The notes beneath the pieces were generated by a model. It saw nothing but the letters and a program-made list of their open reading frames with translations, searched no databases and was not told the origin of the DNA. A stretch of DNA of 64,000 nucleotides from Epiperipatus broadwayi (Eukaryota > Onychophora > Udeonychophora > Euonychophora > Peripatidae), in NCBI GenBank assembly GCA_028023455.1, contig JAQFVV010000184.1, positions 248,001 to 312,000 on the forward strand, written 5' to 3'. Position 1 is the first letter of the stretch. Each line of letters starts with the position of its first letter. Made by a program: the position numbers and the translations under genes. Shown piece after piece: positions 11,849 to 23,640 of the stretch.

Positions 11849-14435
11849 AAAAATCAATTGTGCATCATTTATTTTTTGATTTATTTATTTTGAGATTACT
11901 CTAGCCCTATCTCTATATAATAAAAAAAATAATAATAAGAAACAAAGAGCAGATCAAAATATTACTACTAACTTAATGATATATGATAATTTTAATACAA
12001 ATATTTTAATGATATTTGAATGACAACAGAAAAATTATTGTATTGTACAATTCATTTAGGACAACAAAATAAACTATTTATCAGTATCATTGAATTACTT
12101 ATTGCCTTGCCATAGTTGCAACAATAGCACAGATTCTTAAAAAATATATATAGATTGAATTTTAAAAATGCCTCTACTTATGCTTGGCATAATATAAAGA
12201 TTTGTCAGTGTAATAAAACATCGAAAAAACATTCTAGAAATAGCAGTTACTTAACATTAAATGTTTGATTTTTATCATTTTTATGAAAAAAAGTTAATAA
12301 ATGATTATTTGGTTTCACATTTATATATATAAAGTATTAAGACAACTTACTAAATATCGTAAGTATAAAAATGTTATATATATATGTAATTATTATGATA
12401 AATACTATACTATACAAATAATATAATTAATAAATATTTTCAATTAATATTTTAAGTATTAAATATGGCAAGAGCTCAGATTAAAATATTATTAGATTAT
12501 TCCTCAACTTGAACATACATTTTACTATGGTATATTTTAATGCATATGTTTCACACTGTAGTAATTAAGAATTTGCAAGTGATTAGACTAGCTACAATTT
12601 GGACATATAGAATAAGAAATAAGCAATGTAAGTTGAACATATAAAATAATTCAAATACAAACTGAAAATAGTGCATAAGTAGAGCAATGATGCCGAATAA
12701 AGAAAAAAGAGGAGCATGTACAATTAAATGAACAAGAACAGTTTTTATTTTTTTATATTCTAACCTCATCTTATGTAAACTTGATATTAATCAGTGTTTA
12801 CCAGATGATAATACAATTTAAATTTACAATGATTATTCAAACATATAAGTGATAGTTGCTATTTTGAGAAATAAATATTAACTAAGTAGTAGTACAATTT
12901 AAATTGCAGAAATATCTGGTAATCACTGACTACTTAAATTTATAATAGATAACATTACAATAGTGAGAGAGGAATTGCTTTTTGTTTATAATACTGCAGT
13001 AAAGCAGAATAAATCAAGTGTTGTTTATGTTGGTGACAAAGAAAAAAACACAGCCAAATACAAAAAAATATAGAGTAAATTATGTTGTAATTAAAGAATT
13101 ATTAATTCTACTTCATACTTGGAGAAAACATGTATCTAATCTCTAGATAAAAATTCTTTTTACCAAGTCTAAAAAAAGAGGGAAGAAGATATATAAAAAA
13201 AAAGAATAAAAAAAAGAACATTTTCATTGAAACTTCAGTAGATTATGAACTAATTTTTATGTGAAATGGATGATACATACATACATAAACATGCACTTAC
13301 ATATATTCATTGATCTATATTTACAATTTTGAAGATTAAATCATTTGTATTATTAAATGTCTGGCATGCCTCCAGCATGTTTGTGCTATAATAATGGGTA
13401 ATATAAATAAAATTTATATTTAATTCACTCAAATGTCCAGCGAAAAAAATAATCATAATCAAATATTAAAAATATTTGAATTTATTGCTGCACAGATTAA
13501 ATAATAAGAATGACTATGAAGCCTATATATATATATATTAGAGACCATGTTTAATGTACTGTCATGTCATACAATAGCTGAATTTACATTCTTTTCATTC
13601 CATAAAACAAAATTTTATAAATATGAAGCAGATCTTAAAGTAAATATTAAATAACATAAGTAAAAGATTGTCCAATTTGGTTATTCATAAAGAGTGATTA
13701 ACTAATATATTAAATAATTTGTTAAAAGATGACTGATTTATTTAAAAAGCAAAATCTTGGGTTCAAATTCATCATAATGCAATGTTAAATAACAGGCTTC
13801 ATTATCTTTTTATAAGCTATATGTTTAAGTTTTAAATGTGTTCCATCCCTGAATAAAATTATTAATAATTCTAAAAATAATTAATTAAAGAGGACAAATC
13901 TCAAACTACTAATGTCTATATACCATGCAAAAATTGTCTTGCTATGTAGTAAAAGAAACAAAGTCTAATTAAAAAATTAAATTACAATAATATTTGTATA
14001 TTTATAATAGAAAAAAAATTATGAAACAGATATTCGTGTGAGCCAAATCAAATTAATTTTGTTTGTATATAAACAGTAATTGCAAACATAAGATTAATAA
14101 ATCTAGGCTTATAAACTTGATCATGAAAGAGTGTGTGACTATTTCTTGTAAACAGAATCAATTGATGTTATATGAATGGGGAGAAAAGATTGAAATGATG
14201 AAATTAAAGAATCTTGGTTTAGAAAATATTTTAATTATGGCATTAATGCTAAAATTTATAGTTTATCATTTATTGCTAGATTACATAATATATTATGTAC
14301 ATTACTGTTGTTTTAAAATAAATTTATTAAACATAGTAACATAGTAATATACAGTTAAACTTTATAAAAATTTACATAGCATTCAGAATGAAACTTGAAA
14401 AAGTCAATGCAGAGAAAAGGGTATCTTAATAAGAT
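11849..14435. other. AT-rich spacer, nothing recognised
   Basis: Short frames at 12551-12769 (minus) and 14063-14344 (plus) show no domain I recognise and have the amino-acid bias of random AT-rich DNA. A B-box-like GGGTTCAAATTC near 13758-13769 with a weak upstream partner hints at a decayed SINE. Small runs of ATAC (13273-13286) and TA (13524-13540) are present. Confidence 0.5.
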
Positions 14436-16475
14436 TAAGAGGAAAATAAAACTTTCACCCAAGTATCATCATGAAGACTCACAGGTGAAAGCAGAGAGTC
14501 TCGCTGCTTGACTTGATCAAGAAGCTTAATAAAGACACTTAAAGCCGAGTCCTGAGAATGACCAAAGATGAGCCTGCAATGCATCAACCATAAAGAAAAT
14601 GTTATAAAGATAGATAATCTTATTGCTGCAAACGATCCCTTCTTAAAGTATTAGAAACAGAAAGAGCATCTCTAAGATCCAGAGAGACATTCACAACAAT
14701 AAAGTCCCTAATTGACTTAAGAGCAGGACAAATATAAAAAATATGGAGTATTGTCTCATCATATAATCTACACAACTGACACTGAGATGAAATCCTAATG
14801 AAGCCTCTGCTGGTCACTAAAAAATAACTTGTTGGGAGTGCATTTAAATTTAGTTTAAATACAAAATCAACATGTCTTGCTTCAATGAAAAGAAGTTTCA
14901 TTTTACACAAGAGAACTTTATTTGAAACACCTAATGAAGTCAAAAGAGGAGTATAATGTGGAAATTTTAATTTATAAACATCCCAGAATGTCAATTTCCC
15001 ATCAAGCGCAACTTGAACCAAGGGTATCGACTTAATAACTGACTTCCATAAATCAGCAATCCAATAACTTGAAAATGGAGGTGGCATATCTGTAGGATCA
15101 ATAACCAAAGGAAGGGATAACTGAGAAAGCTTTAGATAAGTTACACAAAGAAAAGATATAGATCTCTGGAAATATAAAGTTGAGACCGAGTGCAAACTTA
15201 GACAATTTAAAAACTTTAGCATTTGAATTTTAGCAATACTGATGGCTACAACCTTGTTTTTCCAAAATAATTTTGAACAAAGCAAATTTATAGCCCTCTC
15301 AAAACACTTTGTTGGCCTAATAATTGGTAAATAATAAGTAAGCCTTGAATAGACCAAAGAGTTCAAGAGTGTAACCTTACCCATAAGCGAAATATTTATA
15401 TTGACAAGTGATGCAACTATCCTTTTTGTTTTATCAAGAATAATATTTTGAATCTGCCTTGTAATTACTGACCAAGATAAAACTATTGGAAAGCCGAGGA
15501 AAGACAGGCTTGGCTGTGAAATTTGAAATAATTGACAAATCAGATTTAATTTTCCACATTGCGGATTTTGTAACATTAACATGAAGATTAAAAGTATTAC
15601 AAAAAGAGTCCAATATTTTCAACAAAGCCGGAAGAAAAGATTTATCAGGAAGAAAGACAGAGACATCATCAACATAAGAAATATGATGAATAGTCTGTTT
15701 AAGAGCAGGAACATAGATACCAGGCAGTTTAGATTCTATCTGTAAAAGTAATGGATTTAAATATGTAATAAAACATAATGTGGCAAGAGGAGATCCCTGT
15801 GGCACTGAGAGATGCAGACAAAAACCATCTGCAAGTTTACCATCCAATGAAGTAAAGATGGACCTGTTAAGTAGAAGATTGGCTATAATACGGACATATG
15901 GAGTAGGAACCTGATAATCCCGAAGAGTCTGAAACAAACAGAAGGCAGAACACAATCAAAGGCTGATGTGAAGTCCAGTTGAATGACCACAGGTTTTGAT
16001 TTATTATGATGCCTAATATACTCAATAGGAAGAAGAAAAAGCTGAACAGCTTCAGTTGTTGAATGACCCTTCTTTGCAAATTGAAATTTTGATAAATGAA
16101 GATAAATATTATTTTGTATATGATCTTTAACAATAGATTCAATAGTCTTTATTAAAAGAGGTGTCATAGAAATAGGACAAACATTAGATAACAGAGAAGG
16201 AGTTAAATTCTTCTTAAGAAAAGGGACCATCACCACTAGATAGAGATCAGGAATATCCACAAAATCATTAGCTAGAATATCAACCATATTACGAACTATT
16301 GGAGCTGTAAAAAATGAAAGATGAAGAAGGACAAATCTGGAAATACCATGAATCCCAGGATGTATATTGTCTGAAAAAGAATTTAATTTTTGAATAATCA
16401 TAGTTTTAGTTATATTATGACTAGAATCAAGCTCAAATTTATTCCAGATGTCGCCAATTCTAAAAGGCAACATTT
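14436..16475 (-). mobile_element. L1-like LINE, 5'-truncated
   Basis: A block of overlapping minus-strand frames reads in order through the RT fingers, palm and thumb and a C-terminal cysteine motif of a non-LTR retrotransposon. Coding similarity starts abruptly at about 16475. No endonuclease domain is found upstream, so the copy appears 5'-truncated, the usual outcome of target-primed reverse transcription. At least two frame changes (near 15900 and 15500) and a stop near 14617 interrupt it. Beyond that stop the frame still looks coding (RLIFGHSQDSALSVFIKLL) to about 14440. No clean poly(A) or target duplication was identified. Confidence 0.85.
14440..16473 (-). pseudogene. LINE ORF2 reverse transcriptase, frameshifted
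   Basis: Three minus-strand frames together give the RT blocks. 16473-15883 has the linker SLLSNVCPISMTPLLIKTIE (block 2, normally ..YRPISLL....K..E), and VIQLDFTSAFDCV with the first catalytic Asp (block 3). 15955-15434 has LSVPQGSPLATLCF (block 4, PQGSPLSP) and ISYVDDVSVF (block 5, F/YADD). 15582-14620 holds the thumb and then CQLCRLYDETILHIFYICP, a C-x2-C...H-x4-C motif found at the C-terminus of many L1-like LINEs. The intact YVDD shows the catalytic core decayed mainly by indels. The enzyme would nick-prime and copy its own RNA in the nucleus. Confidence 0.85.
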
Positions 16476-16791
16476 GAAGCTTACTTTTTTACATATACAT
16501 TACTGTTATTGAATCACATTTATTAGCTTTATCAAAAATATCAGCTTCAACATCAGTTTAACCTTCAATGAATGATTAAATTGATTATTTCATATCTAAA
16601 AATTCAATTAGACAATTTATTATTATATTATAATTATAACATATCTTCTCTTAATGTAAAAAAGTTAGATTAAATAAAGCCAATAATTTCTATGCAGAAC
16701 TCCCTAATATAATATTACAACTATTTTTATCTAAAACTATGAACTTATTATGATTAAATCTAAGAACACTGGTTTTATTTTCTTTAGTAGC

Positions 16792-16795
<4 letters not shown>

Positions 16796-16847
<52 letters not shown>
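16796..16847. repeat. (TA)n microsatellite
   Basis: About 26 uninterrupted AT dinucleotide units. Confidence 0.95.
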
Positions 16848-16851
<4 letters not shown>

Positions 16852-17969
16852 GTAAATGAACATATGTAGGTTAAATTCACTTTAAACAATCTTTCAATAA
16901 CCCATTACTGAAATAATAAATCCCCAATAATCCTCAAACCCCCCCCCCCTTAAAAATGAGACATTTCTCATGAGGTTTACCAAATATCATGTGAAATAAT
17001 TTTGATGGTTTTTTATCCTTCTTTTAAAAAATAGTTAGACATCCATTTAATGACAAATTGTGGAAGATCAAAAAAATAATTAAAATTTATTTGAAATATG
17101 AAAAAAAAATCTAACTATTATTTGACTTGAATTCAAACCCCAAGATTGCACAAAACAGGTAGATGTGTTATTATTATGCTATTATCCTTTTATATCGAAA
17201 TATAATATGAAAAAGAATAATATTGTAAAAAATAATCATGACATTAATGCAATTTTAACTCAGAGTTGAAAACTTCAAAATTAGTCACTAAAAAAAAATT
17301 CAATCAAGTTTAGAACTTTCTGGATAAATATCTCACAGACAAGTCAGCTAGTCATTCATTATTGATCTACAAATTTTATTTAAAGAACAAAGTAAGAAAG
17401 TAAAATTTATATAAATCCTCACCAATGCAGCTGATTAATCTGGTCAGTGATATCTGTTCTTACAAGATGTGATGATTCCTAATATTTGTAAAAGAATTTT
17501 AAAAAAAGATATATGCCCTTAAGGTAGCTACTATATGAACTAATTAATATGCAATAATTTTAAAAAATAATGAAAATCCTCTAATCTCATCTATATAAAA
17601 TTTACTTAACTAACTTACCTTATATCACTATCCAACTCTCTTTAGCAAATGAAAAGAGAAATTTTTTTTATTTGAACTATTATTAAAATGGCAAATATAG
17701 ATTACGATATTTTCAAGATTTAACATTGCATTCACAGAAATATTATTGCAGATTAATTAAATATGACTAAAATAATATTCACAAGATAGCAAAGTATAAA
17801 GAGAAGAAATATATGTTTGAATTAACAGTTATCCAAAAAAAAAAAGTATTTGAATTTAAAAAAAAAACAGAAACTAAATGTAACAGGGCTAAATATATCA
17901 CTAAAAGAAATGACATGAAACTGTGCTTTATTTGTTCTTAAAAGAAATGACAATAAGTGGTCAATTAAA

Positions 17970-18110
17970 GTTTTAAAATAGATCCTAAGAAATTATAAAA
18001 GATCTAGAAAAACATTTCAAGTGAGATAGATGGATGAAATTAGGAAATTTGATGAAATGACATAGTGAAGAAAAATTATGAACCAAAGTAACTACATTAA
18101 ATAGTACAGA
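17970..18110 (+). mobile_element. RTE-type LINE 3' scrap
   Basis: The stretch AAAGATCTAGAAAAACAT... GAGATAGATGGATGAAATTAGGAA aligns by eye with the C-terminal coding part of the better-preserved RTE copy at 60094-60456, in the region reading KRPRKRSHVRWMDEIRK. It is strongly diverged, with no open frame. Confidence 0.45.
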
Positions 18111-19283
18111 TTTTTGGAAACATCCTCTATATATCCGTGGGTACATGCATTAAAATGTTTGCTGTATTGATATCGTTATTACATTTTATTTCTTTATATA
18201 CATATAAAAAGAAATTATCAGCGACTGAATTTTGAAAATATTCATGGTGACATATAAAATTTTAATATTCTGATAGTTTAATTTAAATATTTTTATTTCT
18301 TAAAAAAAAATAAAGAAAGAAATGAAAAAAATAAAAAAAAGCCCTTTCTTAAAAGTTTTGTTTGATCCTATCTGTCTGAAACGCTCTTCTGCTTTTGTTA
18401 ACATTAGCATGCAAGTCTTTTAAAAAGAAGAAAATTAAAATCTTGAACATAATATAAATGAAAATCTTTTTTATTTTAAAACATTCATTTTTTTTGCCTT
18501 TCACAAACACATTCAAACAAAAGTAAAAAAAAGTTACTAGTGTAATATATTTTTAAAAATATATGTACATTGTAAGATAAGAAGTAGAAAGTATTTTTCA
18601 TATGCAAAAACGAAATTTTGGAATGGCAATAACAATTTTATAATAAAACTAATATACATATAGTTTTGGTTTGGGTTCATGATGATTTAAATCATAGGTT
18701 AGAAATTTAATAGAAGAAAGTAGTAAACAGGGCCTAAAAGTAAGTATAATAAAACAAAATGCATTGGGTGAAAATAAAATATAAAATTCAAAAATGGAAA
18801 ATGGATTGGAAAATGAAAGGAATATAAATATCTAGATATAAAGATTACAAAAACCAAAAACAAATAAAACTATAAGAGAAAGAAATGTAATGGATAAAAT
18901 AATAATTCAATGATAATATCAAAATTCAATAAATGATGAATATATCACATAATAGTGAAAAATGTCCTTACTTAGAGAAGTGAAATTTGGTAAATGAAAA
19001 AAACATGGTGAAAAAAATTGGCAGTCATAAAAATAAATTATAGAACATCTTCAAGAAAGTTAAAGATGAAATAAATAATTAGTAAAAGAATTCAAGAAAT
19101 ATACAACAAGATAATTAGAATAATTTGGACATATACAGAAGATGTCTCAGGAGTAATTACTGAAGCAAATATTAAACTGACCACCATTGGTAATGAGAAA
19201 AAGAGATCACCCAAAAAGAAGTTAAAAAAAAGGAATAAAAGATTTATTAACTGATAGAGGTGGGGTGATTAGAAAGTACATGA

Positions 19284-19402
19284 CATTAAAAAGGCAAAAC
19301 TCTCCATACAGTAGTGTCAGTCAGTGCCAACCAGAGTAATCAATGGATGCCAGAAGGCTTGTGCATAAAATCCTGATGGAGAGTTTTGTCTATTTTAATA
19401 AC
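19284..19402. repeat. Short inverted-repeat element carrying shared motif
   Basis: GGCAAAACTCTCCATACAG near 19295 and its partial reverse complement TGATGGAGAGTTTTGTCT near 19376 bound about 100 bp. The left arm, with flanks (ATTAAA.. and ..TAGTGTCA), is nearly the exact reverse complement of 53214-53253. A related pair forms the hairpin at 45579-45646. This fits a small non-autonomous DNA element or the end of a larger one. Confidence 0.55.
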
Positions 19403-19490
19403 AGTTATGTGCTAGTATAAGAAATAGTAATCATGTGATGTTTAGTGGTTCAAGTACATGACATCATGCAGTGTTATAAACTAACAAGAA

Positions 19491-19506
19491 AATAATAATA
19501 ATAATA

Positions 19507-19550
<44 letters not shown>

Positions 19551-19564
19551 TGATGATGATGATG
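19491..19564. repeat. (AAT)n/(ATG)n microsatellite
   Basis: Tandem AAT units pass into GAT/ATG units at the right end. The frames on the minus strand here are artefacts of the repeat. Confidence 0.95.
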
Positions 19565-19927
19565 AGCTTTTTGAGACTATAAAATGCACTAGATACTTGA
19601 ACTGAATAAATAGCATATGAAAGATTGTGAGCAAGTACAGATTTAACATACTTTCCTTGGAAGTTGATCATATTATTTGCTATGTATATATATTGAAATA
19701 AATATTTCCATGGATTATTGCAATAAAGAATAAAAATGAGAAAATAATATTCAAGAAATAACCTTTAACTTTTGATGTTACTAAGAAATTATCAATTATT
19801 ACTGGTTGACAATTCCTGAGGCCAAAACAATTTTTTCATTAAACCTATAATCATTCTTTTGTTAGAATTTTTTGTTGAAGTACATTTCAAACCCAAGTTT
19901 CTTATATAGATTTAAATTCATAAAGCA

Positions 19928-19929
<2 letters not shown>

Positions 19930-20018
<89 letters not shown>
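19930..20018. repeat. (TA)n microsatellite at left edge of LTR element
   Basis: About 85 bp of TA dinucleotides run directly up to the 5' LTR. A second (TA)n run begins directly after the 3' LTR, so the 10-kb element appears to have inserted inside one TA array. Confidence 0.95.
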
Positions 20019-20020
<2 letters not shown>

Positions 20021-20884
20021 TTGTGCCATTACAATTTAATCATTAGCTAAATTTATAGTAATGTGCATGTAAGAAAATGTAAAACCAAAATCATCATCAC
20101 ATTTTTATATAACAATAAATGAAGCTGTAGGGCATCCAAGTTCAAACCCTACAAGATCCAGTTCTAAATGCTTTAGATAGAAAAAGAGTGGGTCAACAAT
20201 TATATTCTTTATTTGTTTGTGTGCTGATAGAAAGGTAATACACACATTTAAACTATTCAATATTAAATTTTTCTGCTAAAAAGCAAAGTTACACATATCT
20301 AGGCAAAGCTATTAAATTGTTTTATATTTCAAATATTAAACATTTTAACTTTCTTTAAAACTAACCTATGCTTGATCAATTTTAATATCTTATTCTATAC
20401 TTCTATTTTTGCTTTTCTATAATTGTAATTGGGATTTAAAAGCTAAGGATTTAATTTTAAATATTGGGGTTATAATTACTAAGCTGGCAATGAGATTATT
20501 GTAATGACAGTTTATGAATGATTTGAAATGATAAATTATGTGTGTACATTACATACAGAAATTTACATTTATTAAATATATTGAAAAGAAGGGTTAAATC
20601 TGTTGAATCAGATATCTATTTTTGTAGCAATTTTGTTTTTGTAAATGATTGTTTGTCATTTTGGGAGCTTAAGCTTGGTGGAAACTCTAATTTTGAAATT
20701 GTCTCATCTTAAGATTAAAGGAAAGAAACTCCAATTTTAGATATTACAGATATATGTGAAAAAGGAAAAAGGATTAAGTCTATTTTTTTTAAGACAAAAG
20801 TGTCTGAAAAACAGATATGTGATTTTTTGAGTTGGTCAAAAATAGCAATTCACACTATCACTCTAATTGGTGAGTTGACTCAAA

Positions 20885-20945
20885 AATCGGATATAAAAGC
20901 AGTCTGGAAAATCAGTTGAGCTATTAGACTATTATTATATTATTA
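20885..20945 (+). promoter_or_regulatory. Candidate LTR core promoter (TATA box)
   Basis: TATAAAAGCAG at 20892-20902 is preceded about 25-30 bp upstream by CTAATTGGTGAG, a reversed CCAAT-like string. The same arrangement is kept in the 3' LTR at 27222. If used, transcription would start around 20920 and leave an unusually long leader of almost 3.9 kb before the gag-like frame. This is inferred from motif only. Confidence 0.35.
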
Positions 20946-22814
20946 TTGGGAGAGAGAGACTTTTTAAAAATTATTGAAACTAAAGCAGACAAACATTTTT
21001 TGTTCTGCTAGATAGTTTTTTTTTTAAATCATTGTTTTATGAAGTTTTGAATGTTGAAAATATAAGAAATGATGGGGTAGAAAAATTATATATGTTCTCA
21101 TTAAGACCTGACCATTGTGGAGCTGCAGATCATATAGGAAAAAAAGATATCATTCACCTGCATTTGAAAGAGATCGGAAAGATGAATTAATCTACTGATA
21201 AATATTAATCATCGAATCTAATCACTTGTTCCAGTAACTGAGTTTGAACCCCAGAAAAATTACAATGGGAAAAGAACTGCTGTATTTCATCCACGACGAG
21301 AATCATGCTGAACGGAAAAATTTAAAGTCAGTATAAGAATTTCTAAATTATCCACTAAAGCAAACAACCGTATTTGAATCATCATCATCAAATAGTTATA
21401 CACCTCAAGAAAGAGATTGTTCCAAAGTAAAACGGAAATGGTAGCTGCAGAAATATAGACATTATACAAGATAAGTTTGAGCCCTTGGAAGTTCACCACA
21501 AAACAAAGGATCGGTAATATGACTTATTATATCTATTTTCTTTATGATATCAGAGTCTTAATAAACTTTTAGCAATAAAGTGGTATATTTTATTTAAAGA
21601 ACTTTTAAAGACAATTCAGATCGATTAAAACCAATAATTTCTTACTAATAATAACCTTGAGCTTCATAAATGATTTTAAATGTATCAAAATTATTTGTTT
21701 ATTAATGTGTAAAATAATTTTTTGTATTATTATTTTGGTTTTAAATAATATTTTGGTTTTTATGGGAATAAAACACGCACATACATAATAATATTTTTAC
21801 AAGTGTATAAGTGCGAGTGAATGTGAAGTAATAAGCAGTGTTAAAATATTAAATTATTTTGTTTTAAGAAAGTATAGCATTTCAGAGGTAGAAGGGAGGG
21901 GGAGAAAATGATTTAAAACTTGTTTGGGAAAACTTGCCCTTTCAATTCTACTAACATTTTTTTTACACTCTGCTTACATGTTAGATTATAAGGTATGTGT
22001 GCCAATGACTGAATGTTTTTTTTTATGTGAAATACTTTTCTTGTGGATGGAACATTTTAACAAATCGGTTACCCAATTTAATACAATATACTTTTGAAAT
22101 ACATTTACGAGAAAGGGGGAAGAATTTAAAATTTAATGTTATGATTTTAAAACAGTCGATTATTATTATTGATGTTATTGTTAATATAAATTTTCATGTA
22201 AATATAGAAATTTTTATGAATATGTTAGAAATGCAGTAATAAATATTAGTTTATGTTATTAAACGAGGTGTATATAGTTCATTAAGAGTAGTCTTTATCA
22301 AGTGTGATCATTCATCATCAATGGTTGAATATTAGTTGTTTAAGATATGATTAAATATGCTAAGATTAACAAAAATTGTGAATTTCTTTATAAAAATTAG
22401 GTTTTATGTTTAGGCTTAGTCCTAAAGCTGTGGTTGAAACCATTGTCATTATCATTGTCATTATCATCATCATCATAATCACATTTTAATTAATGAGCTG
22501 TTTAAATCTTTAAAGGTCATAAATAAATATTGATTTCATAGTATTTAGTGATTTCTTAGTATTATTATAACCACCATCCCCTCATCTATATCATGCAAGG
22601 ATGAGTGAATTGCCATCCTAAATTAATAGTAATCTGAGCTAGTAAAACTTATAAAAAAATATTGAAACACATTTGTTATGCTAAGGTCTAAGAAATGATT
22701 TATGTCTAATGAATTCCACTTCAGTTTAAAGATGTTTTATGTTACCTAGGTGTTTACTTAAATATTAGTGCATACAGTGCTATGGGTCTAAAATCAAAAT
22801 CATACATTTTTTAA

Positions 22815-22915
22815 GAAATAAGGTACCAAAAGGGATTCAAACCCGGTACATGTGAAAGGTTATTAGATATAACTGTGTCTAGATTCAAATAATCTAGTGG
22901 TGCTCTGCTAGACCA
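22815..22915 (-). repeat. tRNA-derived SINE head inside 5' LTR
   Basis: On the minus strand TGGTCTAGCAGAGCACCACTAG gives an A-box-like start and GGGTTTGAATCCC a near-perfect B box, with spacing stretched compared with a true tRNA. The same sequence is at about 29243-29343 in the 3' LTR, so it was part of the LTR before this insertion. Confidence 0.5.
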
Positions 22916-23622
22916 TATTCATTTGGTATTTGTTTGGATATGCACTTAACATCAAACCAAGAAATGAAAGTGGATAAAATCTACTGTCTGTATACCTGAG
23001 AAGATATTTTATTGAGTTACTAGTGTACTCACTCACTTGATTTCCATATACCTGAGTTATAATAGTTGTTATTAATAATTTGTTTATAATTATTGATATG
23101 GTGATATCTTGAGAAATCTAATTATAGAAATATGTTTAATTTATTCCTACTCATCATTTTAATATTTATGATCTTTTGTTATATAGCTTATGCTCATGTT
23201 AATATAAGTTTAAATAAATTCTGATCAGTTTCATTAAGTTTATTTACAACTTGTTTGAATTAATATTTCTAAAGACTACTTATTGAATACGTTTATTTAC
23301 TTACAATGTTGATTTCATTTATTTGTTTAGTGGCTTACGCTCACCAAGTTGCCTACTTAATTCTTTTCTCTTTCATATAAAATAAAAGCTACAATTTCTT
23401 TTCGTTTATTAGTTACAAGATTTATATTTGAATCTTTTCTTAATTATAAAATACATTTGGATCGTTTGATCATCTTTATTAGTTACAATGAATATAATAT
23501 TAGAATATTTGAGACTTTAATGATATTTGGATTTTTGACAATCCAATAATATTTTAATATACAATTGTATTTCTCTTTAATATGTTACAATGGACCTGTT
23601 GAGTTACTTTATTTAGTTACAA

Positions 23623-23640
23623 TGGACACCCAACTGGGGC
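23623..23640 (+). promoter_or_regulatory. Primer binding site, tRNA-Lys-like
   Basis: TGGACACCCAACTGGGGC starts one base after the LTR end. It resembles the classical tRNA-Lys(1,2) primer site TGGCGCCCAACGTGGGGC, with two substitutions in the first third and one missing base. Position and TGG start are as expected for minus-strand priming. The mismatches mean either decay or a different lysine isoacceptor in this organism. Confidence 0.65.

Larger units (their letters stand above)
16476..19283. other. AT-rich spacer with low-complexity tracts
   Basis: No gene is supported. It contains a (TA)n run (16796-16847), an 11-base poly-C (16939-16949), and a B-box-like string on the minus strand near 17128-17140 (GGGGTTTGAATTC read on that strand), possibly a SINE relic. 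A scrap of RTE-like LINE is listed separately. At 19100-19260 a plus-strand reading with IIWTY..., then KKRSPKKK, faintly resembles the tail of a LINE RT. I do not trust it alone. Confidence 0.45.
20019..23621 (+). repeat. 5' LTR (about 3.6 kb)
   Basis: Colinear with 26347-30051. The first base or two differ from the right copy (AGTTGTGCC against TGTTGTGCC) where it meets the TA array. It lacks about 70 bp present in the right LTR at 27483-27556. The missing piece starts and ends beside CAT, consistent with a microhomology deletion. It contains a TATA-like TATAAAA at 20892, a TCATTATC-type short repeat near 22441-22480, and an embedded tRNA-SINE on the opposite strand near 22815-22915. No frame is convincingly coding; 21287-21499 is conserved in both LTRs only because the DNA is. 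Confidence 0.9.

Noticed and set aside
16939-16949. Poly-C run as a polypurine tract of an LTR element (minus strand)
   Set aside because: No LTR-like pair flanks it, and the similar run at 30208-30221 also lacks one.
19100-19260. Possible LINE RT tail (IIWTY... KKRSPKKK)
   Set aside because: Only a loose resemblance to basic LINE C-termini, with no neighbouring conserved block.
21287-21499. Conserved 70-residue minus-strand frame, also at 27694-27906
   Set aside because: It is shared only because both LTRs are copies. No domain is seen and the residue changes are not biased to silent sites.
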